A stretch of DNA of 64,000 nt from Caproicibacterium sp. BJN0003 (GCF_026314295.1 NZ_CP111108.1:1426001-1490000); one strand, 5' to 3'; numbered from the stretch's first letter, positions 16,558-28,292 are shown. Program-made: numbers and translations. Notes: generated from the letters alone by a model not told the origin.

Positions 16558-17127
16558 TCATCCTTCGTAAGTTCTCAGGATATCTTCTGCAATGTCTAAG
16601 ACAGAAAGCCGCTGATCCATCGCCTGTTTTTCAATAAAGTGATGGGCCTCCTGTTCCGTCAAATGACGATACTGTACCAAAGCACATTTTGCTCTGCCAA
16701 CTTCTCTCAGCTCACTGACTTTTTTCTGCAGACGACTGTTCTCTTTTTGCAAAATTGCAAGGCGCTTATTGGCAATCAAAGACAGACGCAAAGACTGATA
16801 AAAGATTGTTCTGTTAATTGGCTTCGAAACAACGATAACGCCTTCATCTTCCACACGAAGCGATACAGAATCTGCCAGCTCACTTTTAACGACCATCAAA
16901 ACACCAGCAGAAGTCGTGTTACTCAAATCGATCGCCAATTCGTGCCCGAATTCATCTCTTAAAGGGGCATTGATTACAACTAAATCATATGGCATTTCCA
17001 AGAGGATTCTACGGGCTTCTCCGCCGGAAGCTGCAATTCCAATACGGTTAAATTCATGTGCATTCAAAAAATCCGAGAAATATTTTTGTCCTTTACTCGT
17101 ACTGGACACAATCAATACGCTATCCAC
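16558..17127 (-). CDS. ANTAR-domain RNA-binding antitermination regulator with degenerate receiver
   Basis: The 189-residue protein starts at GTG 17127 behind AAGGGGATGAAGG. Residues 1-115 resemble a receiver domain, but the usual phospho-acceptor aspartate is replaced by Asn53 (YDLVVINAPL) and the acidic pocket at the N-terminus is missing, so classical phosphorylation is unlikely. A coiled-coil segment (about 118-145) leads to a C-terminal ANTAR domain with RAKCALVQYRHLTEQEAHHFIEKQAMDQRLSVLDIAEDIL. ANTAR proteins bind paired hexaloop hairpins and prevent premature termination. It follows a glutamine synthetase gene by 43 bases, like the NitR-type regulators of Clostridia, so control of nitrogen genes is expected. 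Confidence 0.88.
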   Translation of the reverse strand: MDSVLIVSSTSKGQKYFSDFLNAHEFNRIGIAASGGEARRILLEMPYDLVVINAPLRDEFGHELAIDLSNTTSAGVLMVVKSELADSVSLRVEDEGVIVVSKPINRTIFYQSLRLSLIANKRLAILQKENSRLQKKVSELREVGRAKCALVQYRHLTEQEAHHFIEKQAMDQRLSVLDIAEDILRTYEG

Positions 17128-17170
17128 CCTTCATCCCCTTTTCCTTTGATTTTTTATTAAAAAATCTTTT

Positions 17171-18493
17171 TTACATGCGCAAAAAATAAGTTTCCATCTC
17201 GTATTTTCTAGTATCACCACAGGTTAGATATTTTTCCCATTCCTTACGTTTTTCTGTAAGATAACAGTTCAAAAGGGGACTCGGAACATAGCGATGAACA
17301 AATTCGCTCTTTTCTGCAAGATCCAATGCTTCTTCCAGACTTTCCGGAAGCATCTCTAAATGCTGCAATTCTTTCTGAGAGGCGGTAAAGAGGTTTCGAT
17401 TCTCCGGCTCACAGAGAGGCAGCTTCTCTCGAATTCCTTCCATGCCGGCATAAAGGAGCAGCGCAAAGCTTAGATAAGGGCTGCAGCCCGGATCTGGACT
17501 TCTCAGTTCCATACGAGCATAAGAGCCCCAAGAAGCTGGAATTCGTACCAGCTGCGAACGATTCTGATGAGACCAGCTCACATATTTTGGCGCTTCAAAA
17601 TTTCCAAACCTTGCATAAGAATTTGGAACCGGATTCAAAAAGCAGGTAATCTCGCGAATTCGGCGCAGAATGCCCGCCAAAAAGCTCTCTGCAATGGGGT
17701 TATGCTCACCAGGGTCGAGTTTAAAAAGGTTTTCTCCATCGCAGTAAAGAGAAAGATTGATATGAAGCCCACTCCCGCTTTCATTCTCCAGCGGTTTTGG
17801 CATAAAGGTTGCATAGAGCCCTCCTGCAGCAGCAATCGATTTAACAGCCGCTTTAAAAGCAACCAAGCGGTCGGCAGCTGTTAAAATATCACTATATTTA
17901 AAATCAATCTCATTTTGCCCTGGTCCAAGCTCATGGCGGCTGCTTTCGGGGCGCATTCCCATCTCTTCAAGACTGAGACAAATTTGCCGTCTGACATTCT
18001 CCCCTTTATCATTTGGTGCTACATCACAATAGGTTCCATGATCCTGAGGAATCAAAGTCGGATTTCCATCTTCATTTGTCTGAAAAAGATAAAATTCGCA
18101 TTCAGTTCCCGCTTTGCAGACCAATCCAAATTCATCGAGGATCTGGGCACGGGCGCTCCGCAGTAAGGTTCTGCAGTCTCCTACAAAAGGAGAACCATCT
18201 GGCGTACGAATATCACAGAAAAGGCGCACGACCTGCCCCTCAGAGGGGCGCCATGGCATAGGGGTCAACGTATTGGCATCCGGAACCAAAAACAGATCGG
18301 ATTCGTTGGCATTCAGAAATCCACGAACCATACTGGCATCAAATGAAATTCCTAAATCAAACGCGCGAATCAATTCCGAAGGCATTACAGAAACATTTCT
18401 TTGGTTGCCAAAAATATCACAGAACGAAATCCGAATAAATTTCACGTCATTCTCTTCTACATATTGCAACACTTCATCACGGGTATAGTTCAT
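17171..18493 (-). CDS. glnA: Type I glutamine synthetase family protein
   Basis: The 440-residue protein has the GS-I domain order: N-terminal beta-grasp (about 15-100, with FIRISFCDIFGN) and catalytic domain with AGTECEFYLF, RHELGPGQNEIDFKY, GSGLHINLSL, NPVPNSYARFG, SWSHQNRSQLVRIPA and RMELRSPDPGCSPYLSFALLLYAG. The length matches the short GS-I-alpha group, without the adenylylation-site region of GS-I-beta enzymes. It makes glutamine from glutamate, ammonium and ATP, but divergent members act on other amines, so glnA is a family-level call. A second, type III enzyme is encoded at 32377. The ATG follows TAGGAGGAAG. Confidence 0.85.
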   Translation of the reverse strand: MNYTRDEVLQYVEENDVKFIRISFCDIFGNQRNVSVMPSELIRAFDLGISFDASMVRGFLNANESDLFLVPDANTLTPMPWRPSEGQVVRLFCDIRTPDGSPFVGDCRTLLRSARAQILDEFGLVCKAGTECEFYLFQTNEDGNPTLIPQDHGTYCDVAPNDKGENVRRQICLSLEEMGMRPESSRHELGPGQNEIDFKYSDILTAADRLVAFKAAVKSIAAAGGLYATFMPKPLENESGSGLHINLSLYCDGENLFKLDPGEHNPIAESFLAGILRRIREITCFLNPVPNSYARFGNFEAPKYVSWSHQNRSQLVRIPASWGSYARMELRSPDPGCSPYLSFALLLYAGMEGIREKLPLCEPENRNLFTASQKELQHLEMLPESLEEALDLAEKSEFVHRYVPSPLLNCYLTEKRKEWEKYLTCGDTRKYEMETYFLRM

Positions 18494-18671
18494 AAGAGCT
18501 TCCTCCTAAACCATTTTGATACTTCTCTGCAACAGAATATTTTTATTATACGGGAAAACAAACGAAATTTGAATGCAAATAAAGAAAAAAGATTCGTTTT
18601 AAAATGATTTTTTGCAGAGTTTTTATAATTTTTGCTTTATTTAAATCAATAATCAATCCCTAATGGTTACT

Positions 18672-19586
18672 CTATATTCTATTAATTTCACTTTGATTCA
18701 TAACAACAGAAGACGGAAGTCCTGTAATAACCTCCAAATAAACCGGCAGTGGCGGATGATGTTTTAAGAATGCCTGCCGAAGACGTTTTTCAACTTGCTT
18801 ACTGTCTTTTGACTTTTTTACCGGCAACATCAATACAAACTGATTCCGACTATAGCGACTGAACACATCTCCTTTTCGCATAGTTGTCTCAATGACTTTC
18901 TTTAGCATCGCCATCGTTTTATTGAATTGATCTTTAGAAAAATCCGTACCATTTTCCAATGACAAAGTAAGCAGCATTAAAATAACACAGTTATTTTCCC
19001 GATCAGCGCTTCTCACAATCATATGAAAAATATGTTTAAAGACTTCATAGGAACAAAAATAAGCGCCATTAATTGGCCGTTCATTGCGAATTGTTTCTTC
19101 CAAATCCTGTTCAATCTGATAGATATCCTTAATCGTATGATAAGTGCTGTTGGAAGCCCATTGATAAATATTTCGCACAATCTGAGGCATCTGTTCTCCC
19201 ATCTCATCAAAATAGGTCTGAGAAACAACTGGATAATAATTTAAAATTTCCTGTTTCATATCTAACTGCTGCATGGTTCTAAATAAAAGAATATACAGCT
19301 TTTCATTAAAAGGGTCTGTTAAAAGTGCCCGATTACAAATAGAAAGCAATTCATTCCAATAGTCCCGACTTCCTTTTGAAAAAAGCAAATCACTAATTAT
19401 TTCAATGGCATCCATATATAAACGGCGGTAATAAATCGACTGCTGAATTACCCACTGATGTTCAGATAATCCCGGCAAAAAGTCGCCGGTATATAACTGA
19501 ATTGCTCTACGGCAAAGCTGCAATTTTTCCTCTTCAAAAAGATCGTTATACTTTACTTTTAATACAATATCTTCAAAATCCCACAA
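18672..19586 (-). CDS. SARP-type regulator, C-terminal part: BTAD domain plus degenerate GGDEF-like region
   Basis: This reading frame carries the body of a BTAD-containing regulator. CRRAIQLYTGDFLPGLSEHQWV and YYRRLYMDAIEIISDLL start the helical BTAD repeat domain, followed by TPR-like helices. The last ~100 residues (MLKKVIETTMRKGDVFSRYSRNQFVLML) look like a GGDEF domain without an active-site GGDEF. The frame is open upstream to about 19664 and continues the winged-helix domain of the neighbouring frame (TEGKQYVWNPEIPVQVDLWDF), so the MWDFED start at 19586 is an artefact of the break. Together the two parts make a protein of about 412 residues. It precedes glnA and follows the giant surface-protein gene on the same strand. 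Confidence 0.8.
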   Translation of the reverse strand: MWDFEDIVLKVKYNDLFEEEKLQLCRRAIQLYTGDFLPGLSEHQWVIQQSIYYRRLYMDAIEIISDLLFSKGSRDYWNELLSICNRALLTDPFNEKLYILLFRTMQQLDMKQEILNYYPVVSQTYFDEMGEQMPQIVRNIYQWASNSTYHTIKDIYQIEQDLEETIRNERPINGAYFCSYEVFKHIFHMIVRSADRENNCVILMLLTLSLENGTDFSKDQFNKTMAMLKKVIETTMRKGDVFSRYSRNQFVLMLPVKKSKDSKQVEKRLRQAFLKHHPPLPVYLEVITGLPSSVVMNQSEINRI

Positions 19587-19588
19587 AT

Positions 19589-19909
19589 CTACTTGAACCG
19601 GAATTTCCGGATTCCAAACATACTGTTTCCCCTCTGTAAAAATAAAATTCGTCTCAGGGTCTGCTTTTTTAATAGTTTGCGCAACAAATAAACAGCCGAT
19701 TTTAATGCTCCGGCAGGATTATCCGCTTTACTGTCTTCATTCCATAGGCGGTTCATTAATTCTTCATTAGAAATTCTCAGATCGCGCTTTTGAAAAAGCA
19801 AAATCAACACCTCAAAAGGTTTATTAAGGCGCGTACCTGCTTCTACAATCCAATGGTTTTTCCAGCAAACGCTAAATTCACCAAACATCGTAACCTTAAA
19901 TGGTTCCAC
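19589..19909 (-). CDS. SARP-type regulator, N-terminal winged-helix part (frame-shifted from 18672-19586)
   Basis: A GTG start at 19909 with GGGAG upstream opens an OmpR/SARP-like DNA-binding domain: FKVTMFGEFSVCW, LNKPFEVLILLFQKRDLRISNEELMNRLW, and GALKSAVYLLRKLLKK. After Lys82 the frame becomes nonsense and stops at 19589, while the -1 frame continues the expected domain. The shift occurs at AAAAAAG (19664-19670), read here as A|AAA|AAG. It is either a programmed -1 site, a mutation in a run of seven A, or a sequencing error. Confidence 0.8.
   Translation of the reverse strand: MEPFKVTMFGEFSVCWKNHWIVEAGTRLNKPFEVLILLFQKRDLRISNEELMNRLWNEDSKADNPAGALKSAVYLLRKLLKKQTLRRILFLQRGNSMFGIRKFRFK
19664..19670 (-). 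other. A_AAA_AAG slippery heptamer at the frame transition of the SARP-type regulator
   Basis: The zero-frame codons are AAA and AAG. Slipping back one base makes the next codon GCA at 19664, which is exactly the first in-frame codon of the downstream part. This is the heptamer used by Escherichia coli dnaX. No convincing stimulatory stem-loop is visible immediately downstream. Confidence 0.55.
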
Positions 19910-20048
19910 TCTGCTCCCACCTTTCCATCCTGAAAATAGATTTGGTTACTTTTGGAATATTTTGTAAATTATTTTCTTTTTTCATTATATAAAATTTATT
20001 TTAAATATGCAAGAAGACAAGTTTATTTTAAAATATATAAAAAAAGAA

Positions 20049-20079
20049 AGCAGCCGCTTCAGGATTCAAAGCGGCTGCT
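20049..20079 (-). terminator. Terminator of the giant surface-protein gene
   Basis: An 11-bp stem AGCAGCCGCTT / AAGCGGCTGCT is followed on the minus strand by TTCTTTTTTTA. Confidence 0.9.
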
Positions 20080-20119
20080 CTTCATTTTTACAAAGAATGA
20101 TTTTTTGTTTTAATTGGAA

Positions 20120-23100
20120 TTACGCATTCGCATTTCTTTTTTGGTCGTTGTCATGATCTTCTTTGTCGTATCTTTTCTTAGAAAGGATCATAATTGCGAC
20201 TTGAATCACAGCAATAACTGCCATCATTACTGTCCACTGATCAAAAATAGCCATTGGATTGCTCATATTTTCTGTAAGAACAAATGCAATGATAGAACCA
20301 ACTGACGGAATCAAGCTGATAAAGCGCCATACTCCATGACGTTTCACTTGGTCTTTGTTTTCCTGATCATTCTGTGTGCTTGAGGCGATATATTGGTTTT
20401 GTTCTTTCTTTCTGCTTTCTTCCTCTTTTTTCTTACGGAAGAAGAAAGTAAGCAGAAGTGCTACACTGCCAAGTACTGTCAGAATACAAAAAATCAAATT
20501 CAGAAGTGCCCAATTCTCTGTTGGTGCTGCCTTTGGAGCAGGAGAATCCTGAAGTTGTACTTTCTCCGCTTTTTGGGCAGCGGGAGGATTCTGATCAGGC
20601 ACTGTTGTCGTTCCCTCTGTTACAATTTCTGGAGCCGGGGCAGGAGCTGGAGCTACCGGAGTCGCACCATTCGGCGTCGTTCCTGTCGGTATATGGTTAT
20701 TGATCGTAGGTGTTGTTGGAGGAACCGTTGGTGGGGTTACGGGCGGGACTACCGGCGGAATTACCGGAGCCGCAGTAATAGTAATTGCTCCATCCGTTAC
20801 TGAAAGCCGATAGTTATTGCGATAATAACTGGTCATTACCGCCCCTGTGATTGGGTCATTTTCTTTTTCATTGGTGCTGTTAGAAGCAACATTGTAGATA
20901 TCATATGTCATACTGTCTGTGAGCCCCATCTGGGTTGTTCCCACATCTGTGCGTTTCACAGAAAGTGTATCCGGATTAACGGTGAATCTGTATCCTTCCA
21001 AAATTCCTGTAACATCTGCACCACTGACTGTTTGCTCTGTTCCATTATAAACGAAGCTATTCGAATGGCCAATGATTGTAATTTTTGTAGGAGTGATCTT
21101 TGCAGGTGCCTTCAAGGTAAGCGTTTCCGGCAACTGATAATTTTTCGCTGCAGCTCCACTGAGGTTAAGGTGAGTCGCTTCTACCTCTTTCGCAGCATCA
21201 ACATTTGCACTGTTAAACAAAACATCTCCAGCAGCCGCAGTCAGCTGATCCTGATTTGGCAGGTCTTTTACCGTAATTGTATATTGGGGAGCTGTTCTGT
21301 TTCCATCATAAACTTTATCCGAAGCTTTGAACTTAAAATTTTCTTCAGTGATCTGATAAGGATAAATTGTTAAAGTGCTGTCCTGTGTACTGATTTGATA
21401 GTTTCCGGGGACTGCAGAACTGCCGGTAAGGGCTACATGAATTCCATAAGTCTGCGCGTCTTCTCCCGGATCACGGCTGAGAGAATATTCCAGTGTCTCA
21501 CCAGGAATCGTTCCGGTGACAGTCGCTGTTAATTCCGGATCGGAATCTCCGTAAGTCTTTGTTTTGGAATCTGCACTTACTGCAGCCTTAGCTGGAGTGA
21601 TCTTTGCTTTTGCTGTAATGTTATCAATTGACAGCTGATAATTAGAAGAAGCATCCCCTATCAATTTTAGCCCTGCTGCTGTTACATCTTTATCTACAAC
21701 ATTACCGCCATCATAAGAAACGTCTTTGTCAGAAAACTTCACACTTTGGGCTTCGACCTGAACTTTTTCCCCATCAACCGTCTTAACGGTTAATGTATAC
21801 TTCGGTTCCTCATCACTGCCATCATAAATCTTATTTTCTGCCTGCAAACTGATATCTGCAGCAGTAAGCAATTTTGCTTCGATTGAAAGGGTTCCAGGAA
21901 CATATTCGATCGAATAATTTTCGGTTACATCTGTCCCGTTTTCTGTAATTTTGGTGTTTTCATTCTGGAATGTTCCCTTATAAACACCCTTATCTGTTCC
22001 CTTTGCAGAATAGGAATACCCGCTCAGGGTCTGACCGGAAACAAGCGGTGTTTCATCAGAAATTTTTGCAGTCGTAATGGACTGTTCACTTCCAGAATAA
22101 ACTTTGCTCTCCGTCTCTCCAACAATCGTAGCCGAACGTTTGCTGATTACAACGGGATTTTTTATCACCGTCAGCGTATAGTTTTCGCTTTGCGCTCCCG
22201 TCAAAGTCGGATTGGATGCAAACGAAACTTCTTTTGCAGTTTCAGACGCATCTGCTGCAACGTTCCCTGTAATCGGTACATTGCTTAACGCTACATCATC
22301 ATTTCCGATTTTAACCTCATCCAGATTATGAGAGGCAGTGACTTCCACTACATTAGTACCATCATAGGGACGATCAATTGGAGTCAACGTCAATGTGACT
22401 TCCAGTTTTGTAATGATTCCTTTTGCAGCAACTGGATTTAAAATATAATTTCCAAGCTCATTCTTTTTAAGGGTAATCACTGCATTTGCATCTTTATCGG
22501 TGCCGGCATTCGGATCCACAAAAGTAAGAGAATCAAGTGACGCTGTTACTTCATTATCAAGGATTCCGTCGACGCTTACGATTTTGCCATCTGCATCAGT
22601 GGTGCCATCATATGGTTTTGAATCCACATTCACCGTTATGGTGACCGGACGCGGATTAATTGTCGCTGTAATCGATGCTTTATTCAGTGGATTTCCATTT
22701 TCGTCCAGAAGTTCATAATTGCCTGCCGAAGAACCACCCAGCTTGATATTGGTAACATTGACTGTTTTATCTGTGCCCTGGTTTTTATCCGCAAAAGCGA
22801 AATCTGCTGTCACCGAAATTTTTGAGATGTCAGCCATTCCACCGGCCTTATCGGAATCAAGAAGGTTCATTGTATTAAAAGCTATGACTCCGTCAGCATT
22901 TACCGTGCTGTCATAAATCTTATCTTTCGCGGACAAAACGACATCCGTTCCAAGTTTTAAAGCACGTTTTGTAATGCTGGCTTCTGTTGTTTCAACAGTT
23001 GGCTGATAATTTTTAGCATCACTGCCTATTAATCCAACTCCATGGGCGGTCACCGTTTTGTTTGTTCCCACCTGCTCATCGTCAAAAGTGGCCGTTGCTT

Positions 23101-26100
23101 TCTCCCAGCTGACTTCTACCTGATCATTTTGGATCAAACCATCGCACGAAGCTCCGGTAAGAGTCGCCGTTTGATTTCCATCGTATGGTTTATCAGCAGC
23201 TGTAATTGCAATAGTTACCGGTTTCGCAGTGATATTTGCGGTTGTGGTATCCTCTGCAGAAATCAGTGCAAAATCCCCTTTTGCATTATTGGCAAGAGCA
23301 ATTCCTGTTACCGCAACCATCTTTCCTTCTCCGACATTTTTATCAGAGAAATTCGCTTCTGCATTCTCTGTATTAATGGTAACTCCCGCTTCATTAAGTA
23401 GCTGCTTTACTCGATCAGAAGCACTAAATTCACTGGACTCAATCGCTGCATTCGTATTTCCGTCATATTCCTTATCACTTACTTTGATATTGGCCGTTAC
23501 CAAGAGAGGAGTAATATTTGCTTTTGTTGAAAGCACTTCAGGCATTACATAATTTCCAGCATCTTTTCCATCAAGAGTAATTCCTGAAATTGTAACTTCT
23601 TTATCGGTTCCAACATCAGCCGTATCAAATTGGAAACTGAGTTTTGAAAAATTAAATGCAGCATCGTCTTCTCCTATAATTCTATCCAAAACTGTGACAG
23701 CCCCAGTTGCATGCGTTGTACCATCATAAGATTTATTGTCGGCAGAAACTATTAAAGCCAGTTCTTTTGCAGTAATATTTGCCGTAGCAGACGCTGTGCC
23801 TTTAATAAAATAATTGCCGCAATCGTTTCCGGAAAGTGTAATCCCGTTCACGGCAACAGTTTTATCTGTTCCAACATTCTTATCCTCAAATTGGAAATTC
23901 CCACCGCTTACCGTAACCTGATCATTTCCGATGATCCCTTGAAGACTTCCAAAAGTCCCTTTGGCATTGGTACTTCCGTCATAAACTTTATCTTCTGCGT
24001 AGGCGCTGACCGAAAGCTCCTTTGGATCAATCACACCAGTTCCACTTACAGAAAGTGTATAATTTTTGGCGCTATCTCCGCTCAGCTCCACTCCTTCGAT
24101 GGTCAAAGCTTTATTGGAACCAGCATTCTGATTATCGAATACTGCTGTAACATGGTCGGTGTTATACTGAATCTCATCTCCACTAACCGCTCCGGTCACG
24201 ATCATCTTGCTCAAAAAGTCTTTTGCTTCTGCGGTTCCGTCATAAGTCTTTCTTGCCGTAAAGGTTCCTGTCAAAGGCTTTGGATTAATCGTCACAGCCG
24301 CACTGCCAATCACAGGTGCGTAATTTGGATCACTGCTCTTAGCTTCCACATAAACGGTTACAGAACCAACGTCTTTCTGCACAATTGGATCAGACTGCCA
24401 TGTTGTTCCGTCCGTACTATAGAAAATCTCATCAGTAGCTCCGGAAACAGGTGTGATTTCATAAGTGACACCATGCTCATTTCCGTCATACGTGAAGGTT
24501 CCTCCGGTAACTGTTAGGTTGCGCTGTGCCTGATCGACCGTAAGGGTTCCGCTTTCATACTGGAAATTATAATCATTTGCTTTTCCACCAGAAGGCATCA
24601 ATGTATGTGATCCAGACACTGTTGGTTTTATAACGGTCGGTGCAGTGTATTCCAATGCTGTAGAAGCCGTTTCATGATTAACGAATCCAGAAACCACAAC
24701 ATCCGTCTGCGGATCATAACTTTCGAGATCAGCATAGTTGATCGTTTTTCCATGGTAAGCTGCAGTCAAAACAGCCGGATTGATGGTTACAGTTGCAGAG
24801 CCATAATAAGCTGTGTAATGGTCTTTAGTCACCTGATAACTGACCGCATAAGATTCCACACCCTCTGCGGAATTTCTTTTTACGTGAGTAAAAGAGGGGC
24901 TCTGCGTGAGTGTGTAGTTCCCGTTTTCGTCCATATACCGAACATCGGCGCCCTCAGCATCTCCGGAAAGCGCCACTGCGATTCCATAAGCGTGACCATC
25001 ATAAGTTTTTACTACATTAGGAGCACTTACTCCGGCATTCATATTTCCATTATGGGAAAACACTGCATAATAAGTAGTATTGCCGGTTACTTTTGCGCTC
25101 GTCATTTCATCGACGGTCACCTTTTGACCGTTCTGATTCTGCCATTCTACAAAATAACATTCATTGTTGGGCAGCGTAGTCGGAATATCATCAGATTTAA
25201 GTGAATTCTGATAATCAACGGTTGCACTTGACTTATCAAGGCTTCCATAAGTTTCGCTTCCCGATTTTACTGCAAAATTCACGGTATACTGGTCAATTGC
25301 TCTACTGCAGTAGACATCGACATTATTAGAGGGCATCGTAACAACCATTCCAAACCAACCGCTGAAATGATATCCTTCTTCTGCCGGCATCGGCTCCGCT
25401 GTAACAGACTGCCCGACCTTATAACTGTCGGTCTTATAAATTTCACCGTCAACGCTATTATAGTGATAAGTAATGGTATAGCTTCTAAGATCGAATTTTA
25501 CGTACTGTACTCCTCCTGAAATAGTCTGCGGATTGTTGGCATTTGGAGTATACTCTTTTTCGTCATATGCAACTGTTGGAATCTTTTCTGGGGCAGATTG
25601 AAGCTGGTTTCCAATCAGCGTTTTAAACGTTGTATAGCTGCCGTCCAGATTTTCCATCTGATAGTAAACGGAATAGAGTTCCATTTTGTCATAGACAAAC
25701 GTATATTCATGATTTTCTTTTGTAAGGACTGCAGAAGTATCCTGAACCTGATACCCCCCAATTGCCTGATAAAAAACGACCATAGAAGCAGCACTAGAAG
25801 TACCGGTGGTATCTGCTGCGATCTGAGTCCCCGAAGTATCCTTATAATGAATCGTATAGCTCCAGTTATCCAGCTTTTTATAGGCTAGTTTAATTTCAAT
25901 CTGATCACGATTCAAAACCACGCTGGTACTCGTAACGACAGGCTGATATCCATCAATTGCTTTTGCAGAAACCGTAACCGTGCTGTTCGGCTGACCGCTG
26001 CCGGTATCGGAAGGAGCGATCTCTTTTGTAGGGTCGTCTGCATCTACATATTTAATAGTATAGGTATCAGTCGTATTGGTGCTGTAATTTGCCCGAAGCG

Positions 26101-28119
26101 TTGTATCTTCTATAATCTGAGTTGAAAAGCTAAAAGGTACTCCATTTCTGGTCCAGCCTTTAAACGTATCCGTTCCGCGAATTGGATCTTCCGGTTTTTG
26201 GGCTGTTCCGCCGGCTGTAAAAGTTTGAGAATCAATTTGGGTTCCGCCCAGGGTGTCAAAAGTAACCGTTACTTGTTTAGGCACCCATTTTGCATATAAA
26301 AGCAAATCTTTTGCCGGCATGGTTTTTCCTTCAAATGTATAAGCATCTCCGGCTAAGGCTTCATTGTCATACCAGCCTGCAAAGTACAGAGTCCTCCCAT
26401 TTTCTGTTTTCGTGGTTATTCCAACCTGGTAATTTTGAGGTGCCTGATTGGAGATATCCTGCTCATATGGGATACTGGTTACATCACCGACCGCTGGCCC
26501 TCCATTGGTAATAAACTCAAGGTCATAAGAATTGCGCGTGTAGTAAATATAGTAGTCATCCGAATCCCCATAACGATTAGAGTTATAAGTAAAGCCCGGA
26601 AGATCAATAAAGTCTTCATTTGTAAAATTCCAATCGCTATCTCTTTTCACTTCAAAAGGATCATGAATTTGATGATCCGTTCCATACTCATAATAATAAA
26701 TAGTGCTCGAGCCATCCGATTTTTGCCCATATACCGTCAAACCGCCTTCCGGCATTGTGGGGGCTGCTGTATAAAAAGTATCTCCATGTTTGGAAGTATA
26801 CCAAAGATAATCACTATTTTGGGCACTCGCTTCATCCCACCATTTTTGAAGGGACTGCTGATATTTGATATCGGTATGGGTATAAACAGCCTGCCAGCTA
26901 CCACTCCACCAACTGTTCTTATAAATTTCAAAAGTGAGTGTATAGGTCTTGCGCTGATAATAAACATTCCGGATCGTCGTTCCTTCGCCTGAAACAGTCA
27001 CTGCGCTCTCATCTGTTTTTTCCTGATTTAATTCGAACCCAGGTTCATTAAGAGCATCATAATCCGCATCCGTTCCTGTTAAGCCGCTGCGTTCTACCTT
27101 ACTGTCATAAGAATATCCGTCGTCATCGGCATTTTCTTTCCAATAAACTACCGTATACTTAACTTCGGTAGCTTTCCATTTACTGGTCAAGGTAATATCC
27201 TGCGCCGGCATCGTCGAATAGGATTCATTCCATCCATCGAACTCATAACCGGTCTTTGTAGGATTTTGAGGTTGAGCAATCGCCTGTCCGTAACGGTAAA
27301 TAACCGGATCAATATAACTGCCGCCATCCGTATCATAGCTTAAAGTATATTGATTACGATCATAGAAAATTTCAACAATTGTACTTCCGTCCGGAGCAAT
27401 CGAAGTCTGCGTTACAGACTGAGGGGTAAATCCTTCGACTGTTTTCGCTTTCGCATCAGTCTGATTGCCAGCCTCTCCCGAAAGCGTTTGCGTCAAGCTG
27501 TCATTCACAATATAATCTGTTCCTTCTTCATTCTGAAACAGATGCTTTACAGTATAAGTCTGCATCCCTGACGTATAGGTGACTTTTTCTGTTACATTTG
27601 CTGCAATGCTGCTCACATTCAAACTAACAGCAGCTCTGTCCGGCGTAAATCCGGTAATAGCAGGAGATTTTACATTTGCAGTAAAATCCTTTCCCTGTTC
27701 AACTTCCGCCACATAAGAGGGAGAGGCCATTGTACCATCGCCAAAAACATAATTAATGGTAACTTTATATTTAGCGAGTACACGATATTGTGCATGAATT
27801 TTCAAATTTTCAGTGATATTGGAAAAAGATTGATCCCAACCGGTAAAGCAATAGCCATCTTTTCCAGATACCCGCGGCTCTAGTGCAGTTCCTCCTTTTT
27901 CAATCTGCTGAGAGGAAATCAACTGACTCTCAGCTTCATCTGCATAAAACTCCACCGTATAATATGTTGGGTCTTTTGCTTTTCTGAAGAAGTTGCAGAC
28001 GAGGATGCCGATTGTGCAGTATCCTGTGCAAAAGCGGTCATCGGTGCCATCGTAGCGATCATGCCCACCGTCAGCGCAAGACTTACGATACGGTTCCATA
28101 AATTTCTGCCTTTTTTCAT
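20120..28119 (-). CDS. Giant repetitive surface protein (InlB-like, YDG and MBG repeats), frameshifted just after the signal peptide
   Basis: The intended start is the ATG at 28119 (AGGAGGT upstream), giving a signal peptide MKKGRNLWNRIVSLALTVGM...TAFA and a Ser-rich linker. At the A4 run 27980-27983 the frame must move by -1 to join DPTYYTVEFYADE and the remaining ~2,600 residues. Order in the mature part: several Listeria-Bacteroides (InlB B-type) units with FTGWDQSF/FDGWNESY motifs (about 27.9-26.1 kb), MucBP-like units (about 26.1-25.4 kb), more InlB-like and linker units, then about ten YDG repeats (DKVYDGSTNA, NKSYDGTTHA, DKEYDGNTNA and so on) mixed with MBG-type units (TYGDSDPEL, VYNGTEQT) from about 24.9 to 20.9 kb. 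A Pro-rich stretch follows, and a C-terminal region with about three membrane helices. There is no LPXTG. A role in adhesion or matrix is inferred. Confidence 0.82.
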
Positions 28120-28292
28120 TGAATATGTACCTCCTACTCCCATCTTTGTCAGAATATGAAAGATATTTAAAAAGGATTCTACAAATTTAATTTTTTGTAA
28201 TATTGTTTGTACAATCTCCCAAATTATAGCAAAACTTGTTTTAATTCTCCAAATATTTAAAATACAGTATTTTACTACTAATTTTGAGATTT

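Noticed and set aside
20900-25050. DNA-level tandem repeats in the surface gene as a satellite
   Set aside because: The repetition is at protein level (YDG units) with diverged codons; not a DNA satellite.
28060-28099. Start of the giant protein at an ATG near 28099
   Set aside because: The first ~39 residues of that frame are an out-of-frame reading of the signal peptide; the ribosome site and signal peptide fix the start at 28119.
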